DNA of 64,000 nucleotides from Bacteroidales bacterium (GTDB taxonomy: Bacteria; Bacteroidota; Bacteroidia; Bacteroidales; M50B96), in assembly GCA_021740905.1 (NCBI GenBank), contig JAIOYV010000016.1, positions 1-64,000 on the forward strand, read 5' to 3'. Each line of letters begins with the position of its first letter. Position 1 is the stretch's first letter. The position numbers were made by a program, and so were the translations under genes. The notes under the pieces were generated by a model. It did not search any database and was not told where the DNA came from. It saw only the letters and a program-made list of their open reading frames with translations. Positions 53,359 to 62,789 of the stretch are shown one piece after another.

Positions 53359-54363
53359 ATGAAGAAACAAGAATTATATTCAGAACTCTGCGTGAAATTT
53401 TTTCGAAAAGAGATTTCAGATGAGGAGATCAAACAATTGAATGATTGGTTGATAGCATCCATAGACAATAAAAAGCATTTTGACCAAATAAGCCAATTAT
53501 GGTACTCAAAGCAACATAACCATTTTGATGCAGATAAGGCCTGGCTCAAAATGGTAAATCGAATTAGAAATGGCGGACAAAGCAAACCTGCCAAAACGCT
53601 CACCATGACGCGAAGAAGGTTTTATTATTGGGTGGCGGCGGTAGCCATAATCCTGTTCATGAGCTTACCAGGCATGTACTATTTCTTACAAACTCAAGGC
53701 GTGTTTCATAACATAGCCCTATTTGAAGTAAGTGCTCCCAAGGGTGAAAAGGCTACCTTAACATTGGCAGATGGAACAAAAGTATGGCTCAATTCGGGAA
53801 GTGCGTTAAGATATAGTAGCACCTTTGATCTTAGGCACCGTAAGGTTTATCTTGAAGGGGAAGGCTATTTTGAAGTCGCAAAAGATGAATCCAACCTATT
53901 TACAATTGTTTGTGGCGAAACTGAAGTGGTAGTGTATGGTACTGTTTTTAATATCAGCAATTATAAAGACGATGAATTTATTCAGCTCACCTTAGTTTCC
54001 GGCAAATTGGGATTTGACTATACACACAATGAAGAAACCGCTATTTTGGATCCCTCTCAACAACTGACCTATTCCAGAAAAAATAAAACAATCAATGTTG
54101 AAAATACCAACACTGAATTGTACACTATCTGGAAAGACAATCAATTAAAATTCGATAATGCTCCTTTTCTCGATGTTATCAAAAAAATGGAAAGATGGTA
54201 TGATGTGGATATCCACCTTGAACCCCGGATGCAATCTATTGAGAATTACACCATGACCGTAAAAACGGAGAGCCTGAGAGAGATTCTTGAAATGCTTAAA
54301 TTAACCACCCCTTTTGAGTATAGGATCGATAAAGAGAATGTTTACATAAGTAATACAAATTGA
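53359..54363 (+). CDS. FecR-type anti-sigma factor
   Basis: A 334-residue single-pass inner-membrane regulator. The N-terminal cytoplasmic part (1-85) has a helical anti-sigma segment (KFFRKEISDEEIKQLNDWL). A membrane segment is at about 88-110 (FYYWVAAVAIILFMSLPGMYYF). The periplasmic FecR domain (about 122-215) contains KGEKATLTLADGTKVWLNSGS and YFEVAKDESNLFTI, and the C-terminal DUF4974 domain (about 255-330) ends LKLTTPFEYRIDKENVYIS. Its periplasmic part should contact the STN domain of SusC encoded next. Confidence 0.93.
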   Translation: MKKQELYSELCVKFFRKEISDEEIKQLNDWLIASIDNKKHFDQISQLWYSKQHNHFDADKAWLKMVNRIRNGGQSKPAKTLTMTRRRFYYWVAAVAIILFMSLPGMYYFLQTQGVFHNIALFEVSAPKGEKATLTLADGTKVWLNSGSALRYSSTFDLRHRKVYLEGEGYFEVAKDESNLFTIVCGETEVVVYGTVFNISNYKDDEFIQLTLVSGKLGFDYTHNEETAILDPSQQLTYSRKNKTINVENTNTELYTIWKDNQLKFDNAPFLDVIKKMERWYDVDIHLEPRMQSIENYTMTVKTESLREILEMLKLTTPFEYRIDKENVYISNTN

Positions 54364-54364
54364 T

Positions 54365-57300
54365 ATGCGTCTAAAACTACTTATTTTATTTTTGATTATC
54401 AGCCAGATGACTCTTTTTAGTCAGGCACAGGATGGAAAAATTAAACTTTCGTTCAAAGAAACATCCTTAAAAGAAGTCCTAAGGGAAATTGAGAAACAGG
54501 TTGATTTTACCTTTCTGTATAATGATGTAAAAATTGATGTAAATCAAAAAATTGACATCCAAATTGAGAGCGATCAAATAAGGGATGTCCTGGATTCAAT
54601 CCTTCGGGGGACAAAGATCAATTATGTGATCAAAGAGAAACAAATTGTGTTGTCGACCCTGGAAATAAATAATGAGGGTGATCAATCCAAACCTCCACAG
54701 AAAAAAACAGTGAAAGGGACTGTTTCAACAGAAACAGGAGAAACCCTGCCCGGGGTCAATATTATAATAAGTGGAACATCATTCGGTACAACCAGTGATA
54801 TATATGGAAATTATAGCATTGAAGTTGACGGTGAGGATGCCATTCTGATATTCTCTTTTATTGGGTATAATTCACAAGAAGTTTCGGTGAAGGGTAAAGA
54901 AACGATAAATATCGTTTTACAAGAGTCATCCCAAACCATAGAGCAAATAGTTGTTATTGGATATGGTATCCAACGCAAAAGCGACCTTACCGGTTCGGTT
55001 ACTTCTGTAAAGGGAAAAGATATTGGGAAGGTGGCAGGCTCATCGGTACAAGAAGCCCTAACGGGAAAGGTTCCCGGTATGCAGGTGAGCGCTGTGTCGG
55101 GGGTGCCGGGTACGGCACCGGTGATACGTCTCAGAGGAGTTGGTACCTTAAACAATTCGTCGCCAATTTACGTGGTGGATGGTGTTATTTTAGACGACAT
55201 CAGTTTTTTAAGCTCTGAGGACATTAAAACGGTGGAAGTACTAAAAGATGCCTCTGCCACTGCCATTTATGGTTCGAGGGGAGCCAATGGCGTAATTATT
55301 ATTACCACAAAATTAGGGGTTATGGGCGAAGGTCAAAGGATTGATTTCTCCTATAGCTATGGATCGCAATACCTGCCTCACAAAATTGATTACCTTACAG
55401 GCCCTGAGTTTGCAGCTGTTGTGAATGAGATTAACCCCGGAACTTTTAATAATCTGTCGAAAGTGAAAAACACCGATTGGCAGTCTCAGATATTTCAGGA
55501 TTTTTCGCCTATTCACAAAGCTCAGATTTCTTTGTCCGGTTCAACCAAAGATAAATATCAATACTATTTTGGCTTGAGTTATATCAACCAAGAAGGAATT
55601 ATTTCGAAATCGAGTTACGAGAGGCTATCTATCAAAATGAATCAAAATTATTTTTTGTCGGATAAAGTACGGATTGGAAGTAATTTAACCATTTCACCCG
55701 ATGAACAAGTGAGTGGTGCCAATGTGGTTACGCAAGCCAACAGAGCATGGCCAACATCGGTGCCTTTTAACGAAGATGGCAGCTTTAGCGAAGTGTTGGG
55801 CGCGGGAAACCCCCTTGCATCTATCGAATATACAAACGGTTTTAATAAACGGATCCGTGGCGTAGGATCTTTCTTTGGTGAAGTGGATATCCTGAAAGAT
55901 TTACGGTTTAAGTCAAGCATCGGATTCGACGAAAGTAACAATCAAACGAAAGGTTTCACCCCTGTTTTTTACGTTTCTCCGCTACAACAAAATGTGACAA
56001 ACGACTTAAATGTTTCTTCAAGTAATTCTTTTACCTGGTTATGGGAAAATCTTTTAACTTATGATTTTACAAAAGGGGATCACCGATTGAATATACTTGG
56101 AGGTTATACCATGCAAAAGGTGAAATGGGAGAATACTGGCGGAAGTGTGGAGAACCTCATCGGTGAGGATGAATCACTTTGGTATCTCGATGCCGGCGAA
56201 ACCAGTACCCAAAAGGCATTTAACTCAGGGAGTGTATCTTCGATGATGTCCTACCTTTTCCGGACAAATTATACTTTCCGGAATAAATATCTCCTTACAT
56301 TTTCGATGCGTCGAGATGGCTCCTCCAAGTTCAGTGAAGATAATCGCTGGGGATATTTTCCTTCTGTAGCTTTGGGATGGAACATTGCGAAAGAAGACTT
56401 TTTTCCTGCCAGGAAAACGATTAGTACGATGAAAATAAGAGGCAGCTGGGGTGTGATTGGAAATGAAAAAATCCCTCAAAACGAAAGATTTTCTTTGGTG
56501 GCCAATCAACAAAACGTAATTTTTGGAGTCAATGAAATCCTCTATGCTGGTGCCACATTGGGCAATACAGCCAATCCATTCATTCAATGGGAAAGCACAA
56601 CCCAATCCGATTTGGGTCTCGAATTAGGTTTCTTTGAAGGAAAATACACCTTTGAGATGGATTATTTTCACCGCGAAACGGATGACATTTTAGTTGGGAT
56701 TACAACGCCGGGATATTTTGGCAATGGCGCATTTGTAAAGGTAACTACCAATGCTGCAACTGTTTTAAATACCGGTATTGAATTGGCTTTGGGCTCGAAA
56801 CATGAATTAAGCAAAAATTTAACCTTACATCTAAATGCAAACGGTTCATTTATTAAAAACGAAGTGTTAAGCCTTGGTGCCAATACCGAAGGAGATTCAT
56901 TTATACCGGGTGGCGACTTAGGAAATGGACAGTCTGTAACACGCACTGAAGTCGGCCAACCAATTGGTTCATTTTATGGATATAAAGTGTTGGGGATCCT
57001 GCAAAATCAAGAGGAAGTAAACTCAAGCGCAATTGTTTCAGGTGAGCAACCTGGCGATTTGAAATTTGCCGATTTAAACGGCGATGGAATAATCGATGCT
57101 CAGGACAGGACTTATATTGGATCGCCAATTCCCGATTTAATTTACGGGTTCAGCGCCAACCTATCGTATAAAAACCTGTACTCTTCATTCGACTTTTATG
57201 GCCAAATTGGAAACGAGCTTTACAACGGAAAAAACGCTGTCCGCCCCGATTTATACAACTTTGAGTCGCGGGTAAAAGACCGATGGCATGGTGATGGAAC

Positions 57301-57610
57301 CTCAAATACAGAACCTCGTGCGACAGCAAGTGGGGTTAATTACGAACCATCGGAATATTTTATTGAAAATGGATCCTTCCTAAGACTTAGGAATGTAACC
57401 ATTGGCTATGTATTCACTGAAAAACACCTTGCCCGTATCGGCTTTTCAAAAGTCGATATTTACGTAAGGGGATCGAATATATTCACATCCACGAAATTCT
57501 CAGGCTATTCTCCCGAGATTGGGGGCGCTGATGTAATTTCTTCGGGGATTGATTCTGGAACCTATCCCGTATCATCTGTTATTTTTTGTGGAATTAATTT
57601 AACTTTTTAA
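54365..57610 (+). CDS. susC: SusC/RagA-type TonB-linked glycan transporter with STN signalling domain
   Basis: A 1,081-residue outer-membrane transporter that starts one base after the FecR stop. After the signal peptide comes an STN domain (about 24-76: IKLSFKETSLKEVLREIEKQ), used for signalling to FecR. A carboxypeptidase-regulatory-like domain (113-200, KGTVSTETGETLPGVNIII) and plug (GYGIQRKSDLTGSVTSV, VSGVPGTAPVIRLRGVGTLN, PIYVVDGVILDD) follow, then a large barrel. Motif TAIYGSRGANGVIIITTK is characteristic of the SusC family. It works with SusD as a pedal-bin importer of oligosaccharides. The GH144 genes downstream suggest beta-1,2-glucan as ligand. Confidence 0.95.
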   Translation: MRLKLLILFLIISQMTLFSQAQDGKIKLSFKETSLKEVLREIEKQVDFTFLYNDVKIDVNQKIDIQIESDQIRDVLDSILRGTKINYVIKEKQIVLSTLEINNEGDQSKPPQKKTVKGTVSTETGETLPGVNIIISGTSFGTTSDIYGNYSIEVDGEDAILIFSFIGYNSQEVSVKGKETINIVLQESSQTIEQIVVIGYGIQRKSDLTGSVTSVKGKDIGKVAGSSVQEALTGKVPGMQVSAVSGVPGTAPVIRLRGVGTLNNSSPIYVVDGVILDDISFLSSEDIKTVEVLKDASATAIYGSRGANGVIIITTKLGVMGEGQRIDFSYSYGSQYLPHKIDYLTGPEFAAVVNEINPGTFNNLSKVKNTDWQSQIFQDFSPIHKAQISLSGSTKDKYQYYFGLSYINQEGIISKSSYERLSIKMNQNYFLSDKVRIGSNLTISPDEQVSGANVVTQANRAWPTSVPFNEDGSFSEVLGAGNPLASIEYTNGFNKRIRGVGSFFGEVDILKDLRFKSSIGFDESNNQTKGFTPVFYVSPLQQNVTNDLNVSSSNSFTWLWENLLTYDFTKGDHRLNILGGYTMQKVKWENTGGSVENLIGEDESLWYLDAGETSTQKAFNSGSVSSMMSYLFRTNYTFRNKYLLTFSMRRDGSSKFSEDNRWGYFPSVALGWNIAKEDFFPARKTISTMKIRGSWGVIGNEKIPQNERFSLVANQQNVIFGVNEILYAGATLGNTANPFIQWESTTQSDLGLELGFFEGKYTFEMDYFHRETDDILVGITTPGYFGNGAFVKVTTNAATVLNTGIELALGSKHELSKNLTLHLNANGSFIKNEVLSLGANTEGDSFIPGGDLGNGQSVTRTEVGQPIGSFYGYKVLGILQNQEEVNSSAIVSGEQPGDLKFADLNGDGIIDAQDRTYIGSPIPDLIYGFSANLSYKNLYSSFDFYGQIGNELYNGKNAVRPDLYNFESRVKDRWHGDGTSNTEPRATASGVNYEPSEYFIENGSFLRLRNVTIGYVFTEKHLARIGFSKVDIYVRGSNIFTSTKFSGYSPEIGGADVISSGIDSGTYPVSSVIFCGINLTF

Positions 57611-57620
57611 GAAAATCGTC

Positions 57621-59117
57621 ATGAAAAAAATATACAATAAAGTCAGTTTAACTATTTGTTTATTAGTAGTCATAAGCGGTGTTTTTATGTTCAATTCCTG
57701 CAAAAAGGATTTTCTTGAAATAAAACCCCAGGGAATTTTAACCGAAGCTGTATTTCTAAAAACTGAAAATGATGCAGTATTGGCGACAAACGCTATTTAC
57801 AACTCAGCCAGGGAGTGGAATTTCTACACAGGCGGCTATCCAATCCTGGATATTTTGTCGGACGATGCCAACAAAGGCAGCAACCCGGGCGATGGAGCTT
57901 TCCTTAATTTGTTTGAAACATTCCAGTTTACGCCGAGTAATGGCGATATAAGCCGATGGTATTCTGCACTGTACAAAACAATCAGACGAACGAATATTGT
58001 AATTGAAAAAGTACCCGAAATAAATATGGACGAAGCCTTGAAACTTCGCTTAGTATCAGAGGCAAAATTTATCAGGGCGTATTGTTATTTCAATTTGGTT
58101 GTGGCGTTTGGCGATGTACCCTTGGTGCTCATAACGAATCCACCTGCAGATTTGGATCGAACTTCCAAAGAGCAAATTTATAATGAAGTGATCATCACCG
58201 ATCTTCAATCGGCCATCGACAATCTACCGGAAAAAAGTGAATATCCATCTGATGATCTGGGTAGGGCAACAAAAGGGGCTGCAAGGGCAACCATGGCAAA
58301 AGTTTATCTTTATCGTGGCGATTTCGAAAAGACCGCAACGTATGCACTGGATGTGATCAATTCAAACGAATACAGCCTTGAACCAGATTTTTCAGATGCC
58401 TTTTCACTTGAAGGTCAGTTTGGGGTAGAATCAATATTCGAAATTGGTGCATTCCCCGAAGAAAACTTTACCAACGGGGGGAATCAATATGCAAATACGC
58501 AGGGAGTCAGGGGATCCCCTAACAAAGGCTGGGGCTTTAACAGGCCCTCGGTCGATTTAATCAACAGCTTCGAAGCCGGCGATCTCCGTAAAGACGCAAC
58601 CGTAATTTTCCTAGGTGAGACTATCGATGGCGTTTTAATAGAAGGGGATGTAAACACACCCGATGTTACGTATACTGATGACACTGAAACTGTGATTAAG
58701 GAAATGGAGACCTATAATCAAAAGGTTTGGACTCCGGGTATCACTACGGTTGAAGAATGGGGTTACAATGTGCGACTGATTAGATATGCCGAGGTGTTGC
58801 TCTTTGCTGCAGAGGCTCTCAATGAAAATGGAAATCCTGCGGAAGCCTTAGTATACCTAAATGAAGTGAGAACACGAAGCGGACTAAGTCCAATTGCAAG
58901 TACCGATGTCAATACTCTACGGGAACTGATCTGGAAAGAAAGACGATCGGAATTGGCCATGGAAGGTTCGAGATATTTCGACCTGGTCCGTCAAAATCGT
59001 GCAGAAGCTGTTTTAGGTCCTTTGGGTTTTGTGAAAGGGAAACATGAATTATTTCCTATTCCGCAAAATGAGATTGATATTTCAGGTGGGAAATTACAGA
59101 AAAACCCAAACTGGTAA
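57621..59117 (+). CDS. susD: RagB/SusD-type nutrient-binding outer-membrane lipoprotein
   Basis: A 498-residue lipoprotein with lipobox FMFNSC and CKKDFLEIKPQG after it, a SusD hallmark. TPR-like helices follow (KLRLVSEAKFIRAYCYFNLVVAFGDVPLV) and the family C-terminus RYAEVLLFAAEALNENG...LIWKERRSELAMEGSRYFDLVR...ELFPIPQNEID is intact. SusD forms the lid of the SusC channel and captures the glycan on the cell surface. It starts 10 bases after susC. Confidence 0.95.
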   Translation: MKKIYNKVSLTICLLVVISGVFMFNSCKKDFLEIKPQGILTEAVFLKTENDAVLATNAIYNSAREWNFYTGGYPILDILSDDANKGSNPGDGAFLNLFETFQFTPSNGDISRWYSALYKTIRRTNIVIEKVPEINMDEALKLRLVSEAKFIRAYCYFNLVVAFGDVPLVLITNPPADLDRTSKEQIYNEVIITDLQSAIDNLPEKSEYPSDDLGRATKGAARATMAKVYLYRGDFEKTATYALDVINSNEYSLEPDFSDAFSLEGQFGVESIFEIGAFPEENFTNGGNQYANTQGVRGSPNKGWGFNRPSVDLINSFEAGDLRKDATVIFLGETIDGVLIEGDVNTPDVTYTDDTETVIKEMETYNQKVWTPGITTVEEWGYNVRLIRYAEVLLFAAEALNENGNPAEALVYLNEVRTRSGLSPIASTDVNTLRELIWKERRSELAMEGSRYFDLVRQNRAEAVLGPLGFVKGKHELFPIPQNEIDISGGKLQKNPNW

Positions 59118-59198
59118 AAAGTGGAGTTTTCGTGCAAGCACTAAATTGTAAAACAAAAATTAGTTAACTTTATATTATTAATACTTAAAACCAAAAAG

Positions 59199-60449
59199 AT
59201 GAAAAAGATTATTAGCAGTTTAATTTTGTTAAGCTTGACCTTTGGCCTTGTTTTTTTTAATGGGTGTAAAGAAGATGATGATCCAATAGTAGAATTTACT
59301 TTGGAAAGCTTAAAAAGTGGCAATCTGGAATTAGATGGAGCTACATCAGCAACCAATGTTCCTGTAGATCAACCTATAATTGCAGTATTTGCAAACGATA
59401 TAGATGAATCTACAGTAGCCAATTCCATTACATTGACCAGAGGTACAACAGATGTTCCCTTTACAACTTCTGTTAGTGGTAATACACTGACCATTACGGT
59501 TACGGGTGGTTTACTAACCGGAGCTTCTTACAACTTGACTATTGCATCTACCTTAGAATCCATTCAGGGTGCTGCATTTTCTAGCTTAACGGTTACTTTT
59601 ATAAGTATAGGGATAGGAATTGATACCCCTCCCCAAAAAGACTTCCAAACCTTGTATTTGCAATTTGATGGAAGTATTACCGACTTAGTAGGCTTTAATA
59701 CAGCCGGCTTTGAGCAGGTGACTTATACAACCGACCGGTTTGGAAAAGCCGATGGCGCCGCCAGTTTCAATGGAAGTACAGCTCCCGGAAATGGCGACAT
59801 TGTTGAGCTTTCGGGCGATAAACTGATCACTCCAAGCATGACCATAAGTACCTGGTTTAAGGCGAGCAGTGCCGATTTTACAAATTCCCGGATATTATTT
59901 GGTTTAGCTACCGAAAGAGGATACTTCATGGAATTAGGTGGCGACGCTGTTGCCTGGATGAAATTGGCAACTTCGCACAAGGTAAGCCCCGATTCAAGCA
60001 GCCATTATTTTGGAACAGCTTGGACCGATCCAAATGGCGACGGTTTAGTTGGTGGACAAACTGTTTATGATTATACTGGAAGTATTTCCGATTTAGTGGC
60101 AGACAAATGGTCGCACCTTGTTATGACATATGACGCAACGACCAGCCTTAAAACCATTTATATTGATGGAATTAAATTGATGCAGGTTGATTTGAATTTA
60201 GATTCTCCTGAATGGGGACTTACCGATTTGGCCATTGCTGATAAAATGGACGCCACAGGTGATCCTGTAACAGGCATTGATCCTGTGCTCACTTTAGGCT
60301 ATTTCTGTAGCAGGGCCAATACGGCAACCGGATGGTCAGTTTATAGTGGAGCCGAAAATACATTCAAAGGTGCGATGGATGATTTCCGCTTATTCGAAAA
60401 AGCATTAACCGAATCGGAAGTACAAGCTCTTTATAATTCTGAAAAATAA
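59199..60449 (+). CDS. LamG-domain surface lipoprotein with Ig-like domain
   Basis: A 416-residue lipoprotein (LVFFNGC lipobox, then KEDDDP). Residues about 30-135 form a bacterial Ig-like (Big_5/SbsA) domain: NVPVDQPIIAVFANDIDESTVANSITLTRG, SGNTLTITVTGGLLTGASYNLTI. Residues about 165-412 are a LamG-like concanavalin-type domain (YLQFDGSITDLVG, MTISTWFKASSADF, WSHLVMTYDATTSLKTIYIDG, GAMDDFRLFEKALTESEVQALY). It occupies the SusE/F-like position after susD and probably binds the glycan at the cell surface. Confidence 0.88.
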   Translation: MKKIISSLILLSLTFGLVFFNGCKEDDDPIVEFTLESLKSGNLELDGATSATNVPVDQPIIAVFANDIDESTVANSITLTRGTTDVPFTTSVSGNTLTITVTGGLLTGASYNLTIASTLESIQGAAFSSLTVTFISIGIGIDTPPQKDFQTLYLQFDGSITDLVGFNTAGFEQVTYTTDRFGKADGAASFNGSTAPGNGDIVELSGDKLITPSMTISTWFKASSADFTNSRILFGLATERGYFMELGGDAVAWMKLATSHKVSPDSSSHYFGTAWTDPNGDGLVGGQTVYDYTGSISDLVADKWSHLVMTYDATTSLKTIYIDGIKLMQVDLNLDSPEWGLTDLAIADKMDATGDPVTGIDPVLTLGYFCSRANTATGWSVYSGAENTFKGAMDDFRLFEKALTESEVQALYNSEK

Positions 60450-60478
60450 GCGAATACTGGTATCAAGATGATATATTG

Positions 60479-60523
60479 AAGAAAAGACATTTGAAAATGT
60501 TTTTGAGTGTCTTTTCTTTTTTT
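60479..60523 (+). terminator. Intrinsic terminator inside the utilisation locus
   Basis: AAGAAAAGACA (60479-60489) pairs perfectly with TGTCTTTTCTT (60508-60518), followed by T's. It would limit transcription from the susCD genes into the GH144 genes. Confidence 0.75.
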
Positions 60524-60528
60524 GACCG

Positions 60529-60561
60529 ACTTCCTAAGCATCTCCAAGATGCTAAGGAAGT
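60529..60561. repeat. Dispersed hairpin, copy B
   Basis: Same arms as copy A at 44817-44849 (ACTTCCTAAGCAT / ATGCTAAGGAAGT) with the same internal mismatch and a similar short loop. Confidence 0.8.
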
Positions 60562-60771
60562 TAATGAGGAAAAGTCCCTAGTCGATTTGGGTAAGTTAAT
60601 TCGACTGTATTACTTAAGCGCTTAATGGAAAACTTCTACCCCTGAATATTCGGGGTCTAAATGTTCATCCCGCTTGCGATTTTAGTCTTGATACTTGATA
60701 CTCATATCTCAATACTAATACAGAATCTTATCCTCATTTCAGAATTAATACAAAATTAAAAAACCTATTAG

Positions 60772-62748
60772 ATGAAGTACATATTAATTATTCTATTTGT
60801 CACTGCCGCCGTGCTCATGTCATCCTGTAAAAAAGAAGAAACTGTTGAACATGGAACAGTCTCCCTCGTATCGTTGCAGGCTGGCGATGTGAATATTGGT
60901 TTTACGATCAGCAATATTAATATCCCCTTCAACGAACCCTTTGTTGCAGTTTTCGACAAAGCTATCGACACGATTCAGATAGCCGACAAAATTTATCTGA
61001 GGGATGATCAAAACAATTTGGTGAAATTTTCTTTCACCGTGTCAGAGGATGGAAAAACCCTGGAAATGTTGCCACTTCAACAAATCGCTCCGCTAAAGAA
61101 TTATTTTTTTGTATTTACCGATGAAATAAAAGGTGCTCAGCAAGAGATATTCGAAGGAATGGACGTATTGTTTACGACCATGCAAAGCACTCTTTCATTG
61201 CTTAGCGCGGTTTCTCAGGAAATTAATCTTCTCGATGCAGAAAGAATAACTGATGTTAGCTTGATGCCATCTTTCAAAATCACCTTCAATCAGGCATTAA
61301 ATAAAGAAACCATCAATGCAAGCACAGTAAGATTGGCCTATCCGGGGGCAAATATTCCCTTGGCATTTTCTTTTGAAAATGATGATCAAACTGTACTCAT
61401 CACCACTACCTCGCAGCTTGACCATTACCAAAGATTCCTTCTTGATTTATCAACTGGCATTGTGGCAGTGGATGGTTCTGTTTTCGATGGTTTTTCTGTA
61501 CATTTTTATACCGAATTAGATTCAACTCCAAAATTCCCTGTCATTTCTGATGATGATCTTTTAACCCTTGTTCAGCATCAAACTTTTAAATACTTCTGGG
61601 ACTTTGGTCATCCGGTTAGCGGAATGGCCAGAGAAAGAAATACTTCGGGCGACATTGTGACAAGTGGGGGAACCGGATTTTGTATAATGGGAATCCCGGT
61701 GGCTATTGAAAGAGGATTTATTACCCGATCGGAAGGAGTAGATAGATTGGAGACCATCGTGAATTTTTTAGATCAGGCAGATCGGTTTCATGGTGCATGG
61801 TCGCATTGGATAAATGGAAGTACCGGCCAGGCCATTCCATTCGGCACGCAGGATAATGGGGGCGATTTGATCGAAACAGCCTTCCTGATACAGGGATTAT
61901 TAACGGTGCGGCAATACTTGAATCCGATGGATATTCAGGAAGGGGAAATCATCACCCTGATCAATGAATTATGGGAAGAAGTAGAATGGACCTGGTACAC
62001 CAGAGGCGGACAAAATGTGCTTTACTGGCATTGGTCGCCCAATTATGAATGGGCCATGAACATGCAAATCAGGGGATATAACGAAGGTTTGATTGCGTAT
62101 ATCCTTGCCGCCTCATCACCTACCTATCCCATAACAGCTGCCGTTTATCATTCAGGGTGGGCAAACAACGGGCAAATGGCGAATGGTAATTCGTACTTTG
62201 GGATTGAACTCCCTTTGGGATATAGTTATGGCGGGCCCTTGTTCTTCGCTCATTATTCATTCTTAGGGCTGGATCCAAGAAATCTCTCGGACAATTACGC
62301 CAATTATTGGACTCAAAATACTAACCATAGTTTAATTAATCAGGCCTACTGCGAAGCCAATCCCAAATCTTGGGTAGGCTATAGTTCCGAAGCCTGGGGG
62401 CTTACTGCCAGCGACAATCAGAATGGTTATTCGGCACATTCGCCAACCAACGACCTTGGGGTAATCACGCCAACCGCTGCAGTATCATCGCTTCCGTACA
62501 CACCCGTTCAATCCATGGAAGCAATTCGATTTTTTTATTACAAACTGGGCGATAAATTATGGGGTGACTATGGATTTTATGATGCCTATAACATTACTGA
62601 AAGTTGGATAGCCGATTCTTATATTGCCATCGATCAGGGTCCTATGGTGGTGATGATAGAAAATTACAGGACAGGTTTGTTATGGGATCTTTTTATGACT
62701 TGCCCCGAACTAAGCACAGGATTTCAAAAACTGAGTTTCACCCATTAA
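60772..62748 (+). CDS. GH144-type endo-beta-1,2-glucanase lipoprotein with Ig-like domains
   Basis: A 658-residue lipoprotein (AAVLMSSC lipobox). Residues about 35-135 and 150-260 are two Big_5/SbsA-like Ig domains (NIPFNEPFVAVFDKAIDTIQI; SFKITFNQALNKETINASTVRL). The catalytic region (about 270-655) is the glucoamylase-like/GH144 fold: LLTLVQHQTFKYFWDFGHPVSGMARER, QDNGGDLIETAFLIQGLL, WHWSPNYEWAMNMQIRGYNEGLIAYILAASSP, SPTNDLGVITPTAAVSSLPY and DQGPMVVMIENYRTGLLWDLF. GH144 enzymes cleave beta-1,2-glucan to sophoro-oligosaccharides. A surface or periplasmic lipoprotein is expected. A second, shorter homologue follows. Confidence 0.88.
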   Translation: MKYILIILFVTAAVLMSSCKKEETVEHGTVSLVSLQAGDVNIGFTISNINIPFNEPFVAVFDKAIDTIQIADKIYLRDDQNNLVKFSFTVSEDGKTLEMLPLQQIAPLKNYFFVFTDEIKGAQQEIFEGMDVLFTTMQSTLSLLSAVSQEINLLDAERITDVSLMPSFKITFNQALNKETINASTVRLAYPGANIPLAFSFENDDQTVLITTTSQLDHYQRFLLDLSTGIVAVDGSVFDGFSVHFYTELDSTPKFPVISDDDLLTLVQHQTFKYFWDFGHPVSGMARERNTSGDIVTSGGTGFCIMGIPVAIERGFITRSEGVDRLETIVNFLDQADRFHGAWSHWINGSTGQAIPFGTQDNGGDLIETAFLIQGLLTVRQYLNPMDIQEGEIITLINELWEEVEWTWYTRGGQNVLYWHWSPNYEWAMNMQIRGYNEGLIAYILAASSPTYPITAAVYHSGWANNGQMANGNSYFGIELPLGYSYGGPLFFAHYSFLGLDPRNLSDNYANYWTQNTNHSLINQAYCEANPKSWVGYSSEAWGLTASDNQNGYSAHSPTNDLGVITPTAAVSSLPYTPVQSMEAIRFFYYKLGDKLWGDYGFYDAYNITESWIADSYIAIDQGPMVVMIENYRTGLLWDLFMTCPELSTGFQKLSFTH

Positions 62749-62789
62749 AACTATTCTTAATAAAATCTTCACCCTGAAAATAATAGTTT

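Larger units (their letters stand above)
60450..60771. other. 322-base intergenic region between binding protein and GH144 genes
   Basis: Contains the terminator at 60479-60523 and the dispersed hairpin copy B at 60529-60561. The rest is AT-rich without a gene. An internal promoter for the GH144 genes would have to lie here, but none is clear. Confidence 0.55.
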